From: SIG673 sp045660565
GTDB lineage: Bacteria; Bacillota; Clostridia; Oscillospirales; CAG-272
Direction of reading: 5' to 3'
NCBI GenBank assembly: GCA_045660565.1
Contig: JAZRDX010000163.1
Span: forward strand, 1 to 23,003
DNA: 23,003 nucleotides
Shown here: positions 13,831 through 20,942 of the stretch, in pieces
How the letters are laid out: the number at the start of each line of letters is the position of its first letter
Numbering within the stretch: position 1 is the first letter of the stretch
Notes under the pieces: model-generated
The model's input: the letters and a program-made list of their open reading frames with translations, nothing else
Databases searched by the model: none
Told to the model about the DNA's origin: nothing
Program-made: the position numbers and the translations under genes

Positions 13831-16800
13831 ATGGTATACCGCGTATATGTTGAAAAGAAAAAGGAGCTTGCGCACGAGGCTAAATCGCTTCTTTCCGACG
13901 CTAAGGTGCTCCTCAGAATAGACGGACTTAAGGACGTCCGTGTTATAAACCGCTATGACCTCGAAAATATAGACGGAGAGCTTTTTGAGTACGTAAAGAA
14001 GACGGTTCTTTCCGAGCCGCAGCTCGATATCGTATCCGAAAATGTTGATTTTGATGCAGAAACTGTATTTGCGGTAGAATTTTTGCCCGGTCAGTTCGAC
14101 CAGAGAGCAGATTCCGCGGCACAGTGTATTCAGCTTATATCTCAAAAGGAGCGTCCGCTTGTACGTACCGCAAAGGTTTATATGCTTTACGGAAAGCTTT
14201 CCGAAAAGGACGTTGCGGAGATAAAGAAATACGTTATTAACCCCGTTGAATCAAGAGAAGCAACGCTTACAATGCCGAAAACTCTCAAAACCGACTACGA
14301 AATACCCACCACGGTACAGACACTTGACGGCTTTAACGCACTTACCGAGGCGGAGCTTGCCGACTTTATTAAACAGTACGGTCTTGCGATGGACCTTGAC
14401 GACATTAAGTTCTGTCAGCAGTACTTTAAGAGCGAAAAGCGTAATCCTACCATAACGGAAATCAGAATGATCGATACTTATTGGTCTGACCACTGCCGTC
14501 ATACAACCTTCCTCACCACTATTGACAGTGTTAAGTTTGAGGATGCGCTTTTACAGTCTGCTTACGACGAGTACATAGCAACCCGTAAAGAGCTCGGCAG
14601 AACAAAGCCGATAAACCTTATGGATATAGGAACACTTGCCGCTAAGTACTTAAAGAGCGTAGGAAAGCTTGATAAGCTTGACGAATCCGAGGAAATTAAC
14701 GCTTGTACTGTCAAAATCACGGTTGAGGTTGACGGTAAGGAAGAACCCTGGCTTCTCCTTTTCAAGAACGAAACCCACAACCATCCTACCGAAATTGAGC
14801 CCTTCGGCGGAGCGGCTACATGTATAGGCGGTGCGATAAGAGACCCGCTTTCAGGACGTTCCTACGTTTACGGCGCTATGCGTGTAACCGGTGCGGCTGA
14901 CCCGTTAAAGCCGGTTTCCGAGACAATTCCCGGTAAGCTTCCGCAGAGAAAGCTTGTTACTACCGCTGCGGCAGGTTATTCCTCTTACGGTAACCAGATT
15001 GGACTTGCAACCGGTATGGTTGACGAGCTTTATCATGACGGATATGCCGCAAAGCGTATGGAAATAGGTGCGGTTATAGCCGCGGCTCCCGCTGAAAACG
15101 TACGCCGCGAGTGTCCGGATCCGAATGACGTTGTTATCCTTCTCGGCGGACGTACAGGCCGCGACGGATGCGGAGGAGCGACAGGTTCCTCTAAATCCCA
15201 TACCGTTGATTCTCTTGAAACCTGCGGAGCAGAGGTTCAGAAGGGTAACGCTCCCGAGGAGCGTAAGCTTCAGAGACTTTTCCGTAATCCTAAAGCTAGC
15301 CGTATGATCAAGCGTTGTAACGACTTCGGTGCGGGCGGTGTTTCGGTTGCTATCGGTGAGCTTGCCGACGGACTTGAAATCGACCTTAATAAAGTACCGA
15401 AAAAATACGACGGACTTGACGGAACCGAGCTTGCAATCAGTGAATCCCAGGAGAGAATGGCAGTTGTTGTTGCTCCCGAGGATGCGGAAGCATTTACCGC
15501 ACTTGCAAACGAGGAAAACCTTGAGGCAACCGTTGTTGCAACAGTTAAAGCCGAGCCCCGTCTCACAATGAGCTGGAACGGCAACAAAATTGTTGATATA
15601 AGCCGTGAATTCCTTAACTCCAACGGTGCTGAAAAGCATATAGATATTGCTCCCGTAAACCCGAAGAGCTTTGATAAGGAAATAGGCGAGAGCTTCACAG
15701 CAGAATACGAAAAGCTCGCAGGCGACCTTAATATCTGCTCAAAGCGCGGTCTTTCCGAGAGATTTGACTCCACAATAGGCGCAGGAACCGTTCTTATGCC
15801 GTTCGGCGGAAAGCATCAGCAGACACCTATTCAGGCTATGGTACATAAAATTTCCGTAGAAAAGGGACATACCGACGACTGTTCGCTTATGGCTTGGGGA
15901 TACAATCCCTTTATTTCGGAGAAGAGCCCCTACCACGGTGCATATCTTGCGGTAACCGAATCGGTATGTAAGCTTATTGCTACCGGCGCAGAGTTTAAAG
16001 ACGTATATCTTACCTTCCAGGAATACTTTGAGCGTCCCGGAAAGGATCCGGCACGTTGGGGGAAGCCGCTTTCCGCACTTCTCGGAGCATTTATCGCACA
16101 GAAGGAGCTTGGTGTAGCCGCTATCGGAGGAAAGGACTCCATGAGCGGAACCTTTGAAAAGCTTGACGTTCCTCCGACGCTCGTTTCCTTCGCGGTAACC
16201 ACAAATAAGATTAAGAATATTGTTTCTCCCGAATTCAAAAAGGCGGGAAATAAGGTTATAATGCTTTCTCCCGAAACCGACGAAAACGGACTTCCGAAAA
16301 CCGCGTCGCTCCTTAAGGTATTTGATACCGTAACCGAGCTTCTTCGTTCCGGAAAGGCGCTTTCCGCATATACTCTCGGACACGGCGGTATTGCCGAGGC
16401 GGTTCTTAAGATGGCTATCGGTAACAAGATAGGCTTTAAGTATGCCGACAGCGTAACGCTTTCCGATATGTTCTCTTATAACTACGCATCCTTTATCTTA
16501 GAGGTTGCTACTGACGTAGCAGAAGGAGCGGTTATAGGTGAAACGGTAGAAAAATACGAAATTTCCTACAAAAACGACGTTATTTCCCTTGAAAAGCTCC
16601 AGAATATCTACGAAGATAAGCTTGAGAGCGTATATTCCTGCAACATTAAGACCGAGGGCGCTAAGATAGAGAATTACTCCTACACTAAGGGAACTACCCT
16701 TGCTCCCGCAGTTAAGGTTGCAAAGCCGCGCGTTCTTATACCCGTATTCCCCGGAACAAACTGCGAGTTTGACTCCGCAAAGGCGGTAACCGATGCGGGT

Positions 16801-17520
16801 GCCGAGGCTGAAATATTCGTTATAAACAACCTTACCTCCGACGGTATTTCCCGTAGCGTTGAGCAGTTTGCAAAGAAGATTTCCGAGTCTCAGATAGTAT
16901 TTGTTCCCGGAGGATTTTCCGGAGGAGACGAGCCCGATGGCTCCGGTAAGTTTATTACCGCGTTCCTCCGTAACAATGCTATTAAAGAGCAGATAACAGC
17001 GCTTCTTGATAAGAGAGACGGTCTTATGTGCGGTATCTGTAACGGTTTCCAGGCTCTTATTAAGCTCGGACTTGTTCCTTACGGCAAGATAATTGATACC
17101 GATGAGCACTGTCCTACGCTCACCTTTAACACCATAGGACGCCATCAGTCGAGAATAGTAAGAGTAAGAGTTGCTTCCAATAAGTCTCCTTGGCTCACGG
17201 GCTGCGAGGTAGGAGAGATTTATAATGTACCGATTTCTCACGGTGAGGGACGCTTTATAGCAGAGGACAACGTTCTTAAGGCTCTCATTGAAAACGGTCA
17301 GATTGCAACTCAGTACGTTGACCTTGACGGAAACGCAACCGACGATATTCACTTCAACCCCAACAATTCAATGCAGGCTATCGAGGGTATACTTTCTCCC
17401 GACGGCAGAGTAATAGGAAAGATGGGACACAGCGAGCGTATCGGAGACGGTCTTTACAAGAACGTTTACGGTGAGTACGATATGAAGCTCTTTAAGTCAG
17501 CTGTAAAATATTTTAAGTAA
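13831..17520 (+). CDS. purL: FGAM synthase PurL, single-chain with glutaminase domain
   Basis: Converts FGAR, glutamine and ATP to FGAM. 1229 residues: the long single-polypeptide form with PurS-like N-terminus (about 1-150), two AIRS-like halves, and a C-terminal class I glutaminase (about 967-1229), instead of the separate PurS/PurQ/PurL of Bacillus. Landmarks: IDTYWSDHCRHTTF, NETHNHPTEIEPFGGAATC from Asn313, GGRTGRDGCGGATGSS, CNDFGAGGVSVAIGELADG, GGKDSMSGTF, VFPGTNCEFDSAKA, GGFSGGDEPDGSGK. The glutaminase triad looks complete: Cys1070 in GICNGFQ, His1137 and Glu1139 in SHGEGR. So this glutaminase is intact while that of PurF is not. It starts immediately at the purD stop with AAGGAG in the end of purD, suggesting coupling. 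Last pur gene of the cluster. Confidence 0.97.
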   Translation: MVYRVYVEKKKELAHEAKSLLSDAKVLLRIDGLKDVRVINRYDLENIDGELFEYVKKTVLSEPQLDIVSENVDFDAETVFAVEFLPGQFDQRADSAAQCIQLISQKERPLVRTAKVYMLYGKLSEKDVAEIKKYVINPVESREATLTMPKTLKTDYEIPTTVQTLDGFNALTEAELADFIKQYGLAMDLDDIKFCQQYFKSEKRNPTITEIRMIDTYWSDHCRHTTFLTTIDSVKFEDALLQSAYDEYIATRKELGRTKPINLMDIGTLAAKYLKSVGKLDKLDESEEINACTVKITVEVDGKEEPWLLLFKNETHNHPTEIEPFGGAATCIGGAIRDPLSGRSYVYGAMRVTGAADPLKPVSETIPGKLPQRKLVTTAAAGYSSYGNQIGLATGMVDELYHDGYAAKRMEIGAVIAAAPAENVRRECPDPNDVVILLGGRTGRDGCGGATGSSKSHTVDSLETCGAEVQKGNAPEERKLQRLFRNPKASRMIKRCNDFGAGGVSVAIGELADGLEIDLNKVPKKYDGLDGTELAISESQERMAVVVAPEDAEAFTALANEENLEATVVATVKAEPRLTMSWNGNKIVDISREFLNSNGAEKHIDIAPVNPKSFDKEIGESFTAEYEKLAGDLNICSKRGLSERFDSTIGAGTVLMPFGGKHQQTPIQAMVHKISVEKGHTDDCSLMAWGYNPFISEKSPYHGAYLAVTESVCKLIATGAEFKDVYLTFQEYFERPGKDPARWGKPLSALLGAFIAQKELGVAAIGGKDSMSGTFEKLDVPPTLVSFAVTTNKIKNIVSPEFKKAGNKVIMLSPETDENGLPKTASLLKVFDTVTELLRSGKALSAYTLGHGGIAEAVLKMAIGNKIGFKYADSVTLSDMFSYNYASFILEVATDVAEGAVIGETVEKYEISYKNDVISLEKLQNIYEDKLESVYSCNIKTEGAKIENYSYTKGTTLAPAVKVAKPRVLIPVFPGTNCEFDSAKAVTDAGAEAEIFVINNLTSDGISRSVEQFAKKISESQIVFVPGGFSGGDEPDGSGKFITAFLRNNAIKEQITALLDKRDGLMCGICNGFQALIKLGLVPYGKIIDTDEHCPTLTFNTIGRHQSRIVRVRVASNKSPWLTGCEVGEIYNVPISHGEGRFIAEDNVLKALIENGQIATQYVDLDGNATDDIHFNPNNSMQAIEGILSPDGRVIGKMGHSERIGDGLYKNVYGEYDMKLFKSAVKYFK

Positions 17521-17528
17521 TTCCTTAG

Positions 17529-17562
17529 TAAATCCGTAGGTTATATAAAGCCTACGGATTTA
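17529..17562 (+). terminator. Hairpin after purL (weak terminator)
   Basis: 12-bp perfect stem TAAATCCGTAGG / CCTACGGATTTA with a 10-nt loop, right after purL. The tail (TATATTAAAA) lacks a proper U-tract, so termination may be partial and some transcripts could read into the SGNH hydrolase genes, for which I see no good promoter. Confidence 0.6.
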
Positions 17563-17608
17563 TATTAAAAAGTTCGATTTATTAAAAAACTGAGGAGCTA
17601 ATAACGAA

Positions 17609-18274
17609 ATGATATTTAAAAACTATGAAAGAATAGTATTTGCCGGAGATTCGGTAACCGACGTTGGAAGTGCTAATCCCGTAGGAGAAGGCTTTTCTGA
17701 GCAGCTTGGAAACGGATACGTCAGAATTATAGAAAATCTGCTTTCGGCAAAATATCCGGAGGTTTTCGTAAGAATTACCAACTCGGGAATAAGCGGAAAC
17801 TCAACAAGACACTTAAAGGATCGCTTTGACAGAGACGTAATTAATCTTAAGCCCGATTATATCAGCATCTGCATAGGAATCAACGACGTATGGCGTCAGT
17901 TCGACGTTCCTACAATTCCGTCAGCAACGGTGTATCCTGACGAATATCAGCGTAATTTGACGGAAATGATTGAAAAATCGATAAAAGTTGCTAAAAAAGT
18001 GTTTATAATGTCTCCTTACTTTATTAATACAAATAAAGAAGATACGATGCGTAAATTTATGTTACCGTACATTGAAATTTGCCAAAAGCTTTCCGAAAAA
18101 TACGGCTGTGTATTCATAAATCTCCAGGAGATGTTTGATAACTACTGTAAATTCCGCCATCCCACCTTTATTGCAAGAGACGGAATTCATCAGAACCCGA
18201 TTGGCGCAACGCTTATAGCAAACGAATTCTTAAAGCACTGCGATTTTGATCCGCATCATGTTCCTTCACTTTAA
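17609..18274 (+). CDS. SGNH/GDSL-family hydrolase (copy 1)
   Basis: 221-residue esterase/lipase-type hydrolase of the SGNH superfamily. The four blocks are visible: GDSVTD with nucleophile Ser15, NSGISGNSTRHL (Gly63/Asn64 oxyanion), GINDVWRQF with Asn92, and DGIHQNP with Asp191 and His194. There is no signal peptide, so it is predicted cytosolic, as for many carbohydrate- or phospho-lipid-deacylating members; the substrate is unknown. The start is supported by GAGGAG. It lies 88 nt after purL behind a weak terminator hairpin, and 20 nt upstream of a paralogue of the same length with high similarity (IVF-GDSVTD-GS-NPVGEG, MIEKS-K-AKKVFIMSPY, IGATLIA-EFLKHC), indicating tandem duplication. Confidence 0.9.
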   Translation: MIFKNYERIVFAGDSVTDVGSANPVGEGFSEQLGNGYVRIIENLLSAKYPEVFVRITNSGISGNSTRHLKDRFDRDVINLKPDYISICIGINDVWRQFDVPTIPSATVYPDEYQRNLTEMIEKSIKVAKKVFIMSPYFINTNKEDTMRKFMLPYIEICQKLSEKYGCVFINLQEMFDNYCKFRHPTFIARDGIHQNPIGATLIANEFLKHCDFDPHHVPSL

Positions 18275-18294
18275 TTTTTGAAAGGAAAGCAGAT

Positions 18295-18961
18295 ATGATT
18301 TTTAATAATCTTGACAGAATAGTTTTTATTGGCGATTCCGTAACCGACGCCGGAAGTGTAAATCCTGTCGGTGAAGGCTCAAATAACCTTGGAACAGGAT
18401 ACGTAAGGGTTATTGACAATATGCTCACGGCTTATTATCCGGAGCTTGTTTTGAAGATATATAATGCTGGAATAAACGGTCATACAAGCAGAAGCCTTAT
18501 AAATCGCTTCGACAATGACGTTTTAGCGTTTAAGCCTGATTACATCAGCATTTGTGTCGGTATCAATGATGCGTATCAGTTCTTTGACTCGCGTTTTTTT
18601 GCCCGATAAGGTTGTAACTCTTACCGAATACGAGAAAAACTTAACCGATATGATTGAAAAATCCGTTAAGATAGCAAAGAAAGTATTTATTATGTCTCCG
18701 TATTACATGGAGCCGTTTAAGGACGACCAGATACGCAGTCTTATGGATAAATACACCGATGTTTGCAAAAATCTTTCGGAAAAATACGGCTGTGAATTTA
18801 TAAATCTTCAGGAAATGTTTGATACATTCTTTAAATTCCGCCACCCAACAGCTGTTGCCGGCGACAGAGTTCATCCGAACCCGATTGGCGCAACGCTTAT
18901 CGCAAGAGAGTTCTTAAAGCACTGCGGCTTTGATCCGGAGCATATCCCGGAAGTTCTTTAA
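18295..18961 (+). pseudogene. SGNH/GDSL hydrolase copy 2, broken by +1 frameshift in a T7 run
   Basis: Paralogue of the preceding hydrolase. The first frame (18295-18609) encodes GDSVTDAGS, the NAGINGHTSRSL and GINDAYQF blocks, then runs to an early stop at 18607-18609. The continuation, from TEYEKNLTDMIEKS through FINLQEMFDTFFKFRHP to GDRVHPNPIGATLIAREFLKH, is in another frame up to 18961. The switch lies at seven T residues (18594-18600). With six T, the reading becomes SRFLPDKVV and the whole product is 221 residues, exactly the length of copy 1, with no other disruption. The catalytic His block lies after the break, so the truncated product would be inactive. It could be a recent mutation, a sequencing/assembly error, or slippage-based phase variation. 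AAAGGA precedes the ATG. Confidence 0.85.
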
Positions 18962-18964
18962 AGT

Positions 18965-18999
18965 AAAAAATCGAACCGAGAAACACGGTTCGATTTTTT
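18965..18999. terminator. Bidirectional intrinsic terminator
   Basis: 14-bp perfect stem (18965-18978 with 18986-18999; A6-TCGAACCG / CGGTTCGA-T6) and a 7-nt loop. A- and T-runs at the edges give U-tails both ways. It separates the SGNH genes (+) from the convergent ATPase gene (-). Confidence 0.93.
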
Positions 19000-19017
19000 C
19001 ATTTTAGTTAATTATGT

Positions 19018-20067
19018 TTATTCAAACAAAGCGGTAATAAATTCAGACGTAAATTTTTCCTTTTTATCAAAATCCATAGCTTTCCCATATATTTTTTCAA
19101 GCTCTAAATGAAGTCGCTTTACAGATGAGAAATCAATAAACATTTCGCATAGTATTTCGGCTTTTAATCTCCTTAGAGCCCTGATTTTGGGCTTATACGG
19201 TCTTAAAGCCTCATCGCTGATAAATCTTCGGGTATTAATGCTTGACTCATCGAAATCGCTTTCGCTGCCGATGTAAAATGACGTATCGCTGTCGGGATAA
19301 TAAAGCGCGTCGGGTAGCGTAGGGGAGAAGGGTGAGAAGCTAACTGCGCAGGAAATGCCTTTTTTGTCGGTTTCTTTCAGCAGAGCCGATAAAAAGAGAC
19401 CTGCGGTGCCGCAGACGTCAAGGAGTGCAAATCGTTTTTTAGCTGATTTTGCAAAGCAGTTCAGCGTAATTATACCGCTATCGCTTATCGCACTGCGTAT
19501 TTTAATCCTTTTTTCATAGCTTGCGCTTTTGCAAAGAGCGGCGGCTTGTTTTTTTGCAATTAAGTTTAGTTTATTAACGTCGAGGGCTTCTTTTACAATG
19601 TCCTCGATTATTGTATCAACGCTTTGAATTGCCTTTAAATAAGCGTAAATTCCTCCGTATAGCCTTGCTTTTCGCCTTGAAATCTCTTTAATAACCGATA
19701 TTTCGTTTTGTAAAGCTTTTGTATCCCAGAATTGACCGAGGTCTATAATATTATCCTTGGCTCCTGTAAGAAACGGCTCGTAGGTGTGAGGCGCGGTGCC
19801 GTCAATTATACCGAGAGAGCACTCCGGAATTATTATTCCGTCAAGCGAGGTGGGATCGGACGAGCAAAGATATTTTTCGACTGTTAGCCCGCGTATTTTC
19901 GCTTCGTTTGCAATCTCGTTCATAAAACGGCTTTTTCCTGTTCCGGGACCGCCTTTTATAATGTAAAGATGTTTAAGAGAGCCGAAAATCTCCGAAAAAT
20001 AGCTTTTAAATCCGTCTCCCGTATTCATAGCCGCAAAATATGTACCGCCATCTGTTTTTTTCTCCAT
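19018..20067 (-). CDS. P-loop ATPase, PRK06851-like, with a degenerate second P-loop
   Basis: 349 residues. Walker A GGPGTGKS at 39-46 after a beta strand (LKHLYIIK), followed by VEKYLCSSDPTSLDGIIIPE and LGIIDGTAPHTYEP, which resembles the Walker B part of a Firmicute family (PRK06851) I recall as ATPases of about 370 residues with two P-loop halves. A second half is recognisable at 212-270 (RFALLDVCGTAGLFLSALL, then DALYYPDSDTSFYIG), but its Walker A has GTAGLFLS in place of GTGKST, lacking the Lys. So probably only the first site binds ATP. Function is not established. The start is supported by GGAG 9 nt upstream on the minus strand; it is a single-gene unit ending at a bidirectional terminator. 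Confidence 0.75.
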   Translation of the reverse strand: MEKKTDGGTYFAAMNTGDGFKSYFSEIFGSLKHLYIIKGGPGTGKSRFMNEIANEAKIRGLTVEKYLCSSDPTSLDGIIIPECSLGIIDGTAPHTYEPFLTGAKDNIIDLGQFWDTKALQNEISVIKEISRRKARLYGGIYAYLKAIQSVDTIIEDIVKEALDVNKLNLIAKKQAAALCKSASYEKRIKIRSAISDSGIITLNCFAKSAKKRFALLDVCGTAGLFLSALLKETDKKGISCAVSFSPFSPTLPDALYYPDSDTSFYIGSESDFDESSINTRRFISDEALRPYKPKIRALRRLKAEILCEMFIDFSSVKRLHLELEKIYGKAMDFDKKEKFTSEFITALFE

Positions 20068-20224
20068 ACTGAATTACTCCATTCCGCCGCCCTTACGCGG
20101 CATATAATTATTAAAACGAAACCTCTTACCTTTATGTTATGCAAAAGGAGATTTTACCGTGATTTTGATTAATCAACTTACAAAAATGATAAAAAAGATA
20201 AATTAAATTTGTGCATTATAAACA

Positions 20225-20253
20225 TTGACTTTTTATATTAATTATGGTAAAAT
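20225..20253 (+). promoter_or_regulatory. Promoter of tRNA-Val
   Basis: TTGACT (20225-20230), 17-nt spacer and TAAAAT (20248-20253) with TGG before the -10 (extended). It lies about 10 nt upstream of the tRNA 5' end. Confidence 0.8.
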
Positions 20254-20263
20254 TATAAGGTAC

Positions 20264-20340
20264 GGGGGCATAGCTCAGCTGGTTAGAGTGTATGCTTGAC
20301 ATGCATAAGGTCACTGGTTCGATCCCAGTTGTCCCCACCA
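20264..20340 (+). tRNA. tRNA-Val (anticodon GAC)
   Basis: 77 nt including encoded CCA. Acceptor stem GGGGGCA pairs with TGTCCCC (one G-U), D-arm GCTC...GAGT, anticodon stem TATGC/GCATA with loop TTGACAT giving anticodon GAC (codons GUC/GUU), variable loop AGGTC, T-arm ACTGG-TTCGATC-CCAGT. Its own promoter lies upstream and a strong terminator immediately follows the CCA. Its last 20 nt recur downstream in a tandem repeat. Confidence 0.97.
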
Positions 20341-20377
20341 AAATCAAAAAACACCCTCATGGGGTGTTTTTTGATTT
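20341..20377 (+). terminator. tRNA-Val terminator (repeat unit A copy)
   Basis: 16-bp perfect stem (20341-20356 with 20362-20377) with core AACACCC / GGGTGTT, loop TCATG and T6 in the 3' arm. It begins directly after the tRNA CCA end. Confidence 0.92.
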
Positions 20378-20378
20378 T

Positions 20379-20439
20379 GCATTGAGAAATTATAGCGAGA
20401 ACCAGTTTCAATGCTGTGCATTGAATAAGCTGCACAGCA
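20379..20439 (+). other. Mutually exclusive stem-loops within repeat unit A
   Basis: GCATTGA (20379-20385) can pair with TCAATGC (20408-20414), while TGCTGTGCA (20412-20420) can pair with TGCACAGCA (20431-20439). The two stems share bases 20412-20414, so only one can form fully. In unit B the second stem has a G-to-C mismatch. Function unknown. Confidence 0.4.
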
Positions 20440-20482
20440 CAAATAATTGATTATTGATTAGCTCGGTGCGGCTTTAGGTTCA

Positions 20483-20502
20483 GATCCCAGTTGTCCCCAC
20501 CA
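20483..20502 (+). other. tRNA-Val 3'-end remnant (repeat copy)
   Basis: GATCCCAGTTGTCCCCACCA, identical to the last 20 nt of the tRNA-Val gene at 20321-20340. It is preceded by TAGCTCGGTGCGGCTTTAGG, whose start resembles a tRNA D-arm (TAGCTCxG), so it may be an internally deleted tRNA. It cannot fold as a tRNA. Confidence 0.65.
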
Positions 20503-20508
20503 AAATCC

Positions 20509-20536
20509 AAAAACACCCTCACGGGGTGTTTTTTTT
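20509..20536 (+). terminator. Duplicated terminator hairpin (repeat unit B)
   Basis: 10-bp stem AAAAACACCC / GGGTGTTTTT (20509-20518 with 20524-20533) plus extra T residues (eight in total). Copy of the tRNA terminator with two substitutions and a longer T-run. Nothing obvious is transcribed into it apart from read-through from tRNA-Val. Confidence 0.75.
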
Positions 20537-20746
20537 GATTTTGCATTGAGAAATTATAGCGAGAACCAGTTTCAATGCTGTGCATTGAATAAGCTGCACA
20601 CCACAAATTATTGATTACTGATTGGCTCGGTGCAGCTTTAGGTTCAGATCCCGGTTCTCTCCGCTTTAAAACGAGAGGTTTAGTCCTATCTTTTTTACGT
20701 TTTATCTATTAACTCATAGCTTCAAGCGTTCTTTTATCAAAAAACA

Positions 20747-20775
20747 TTGACAAATACATAAAAATATGTTATATT
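20747..20775 (+). promoter_or_regulatory. Sigma-A promoter of dxs
   Basis: TTGACA (20747-20752, perfect), 17-nt spacer and TATATT (20770-20775) with TGT before the -10. Predicted start near 20782, giving a leader of about 160 nt. The stretch 20667-20746 between the repeats and this promoter holds nothing I can identify. Confidence 0.85.
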
Positions 20776-20781
20776 ATATAT

Positions 20782-20942
20782 ATGATATATACGCGTCGGG
20801 CTTTTTTTACCTGAAATTTACTGTAAAAAAGCTTTTTATACCTTTATAAAAGGGTACTTTTCACTGTGTTACGTTCGTCGGCGCTTTGAATAATCCGTGT
20901 TTTCGCGGATATACTTAACCTTAGAAATGTGAGTTTAAATAT
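20782..20942 (+). other. Structured 5' leader of dxs
   Basis: Three small hairpins: GCTTTTTT / AAAAAAGC (20800-20807 with 20825-20832, followed by T5, so weakly attenuator-like), TACCTTT / AAGGGTA type (20839-20856, one G-U), and ATCCGTG-TTTT-CGCGGAT (20893-20910). No TPP riboswitch core (CTGAGA/ACCTGAT) is present, although Dxs uses TPP. No reading frame. The ribosome-binding site before ATG 20943 is weak (GTGAG). Confidence 0.45.

Larger units (their letters stand above)
20321..20646. repeat. Tandem duplication of the tRNA-Val 3' end plus downstream DNA (2 x about 162 bp)
   Basis: Unit A is 20321-20482 and unit B 20483-20646. Both begin with the same 20 bases, GATCCCAGTTGTCCCCACCA (the T-loop to CCA end of tRNA-Val), then carry the terminator hairpin, a shared GCATTGAGAAATTATAGCGA segment, an inverted repeat TGCTGTGCA/TGCACAGCA, and end in GCTTTAGGTTCA. 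By eye the units differ by 7 substitutions and a 2-nt T-run indel (about 95% identity). No open reading frame. A third, partial boundary starts at 20647. The unit could be a decayed integration footprint, the result of unequal recombination in a former tRNA array, or a small non-coding RNA unit. Confidence 0.9.

Noticed and set aside
17571..17583. Imperfect inverted PurBox-like string after purL (AAAGTTCGATTTA).
   Set aside because: Two mismatches to the consensus, one in the core, and no promoter nearby.
20074..20103. Nine-codon minus-strand frame (MPRKGGGME) just upstream of the ATPase gene.
   Set aside because: No clear ribosome-binding site and too short to judge; its stop near the ATPase Shine-Dalgarno is suggestive of a leader peptide but unsupported.
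20321..20646. CRISPR array or integrated element at tRNA-Val.
   Set aside because: Only two long units with no spacer structure, no integrase and no cargo genes; treated as a tandem duplication.
20782..20942. TPP riboswitch upstream of dxs.
   Set aside because: No CTGAGA or ACCTGAT-type core motifs in the leader.
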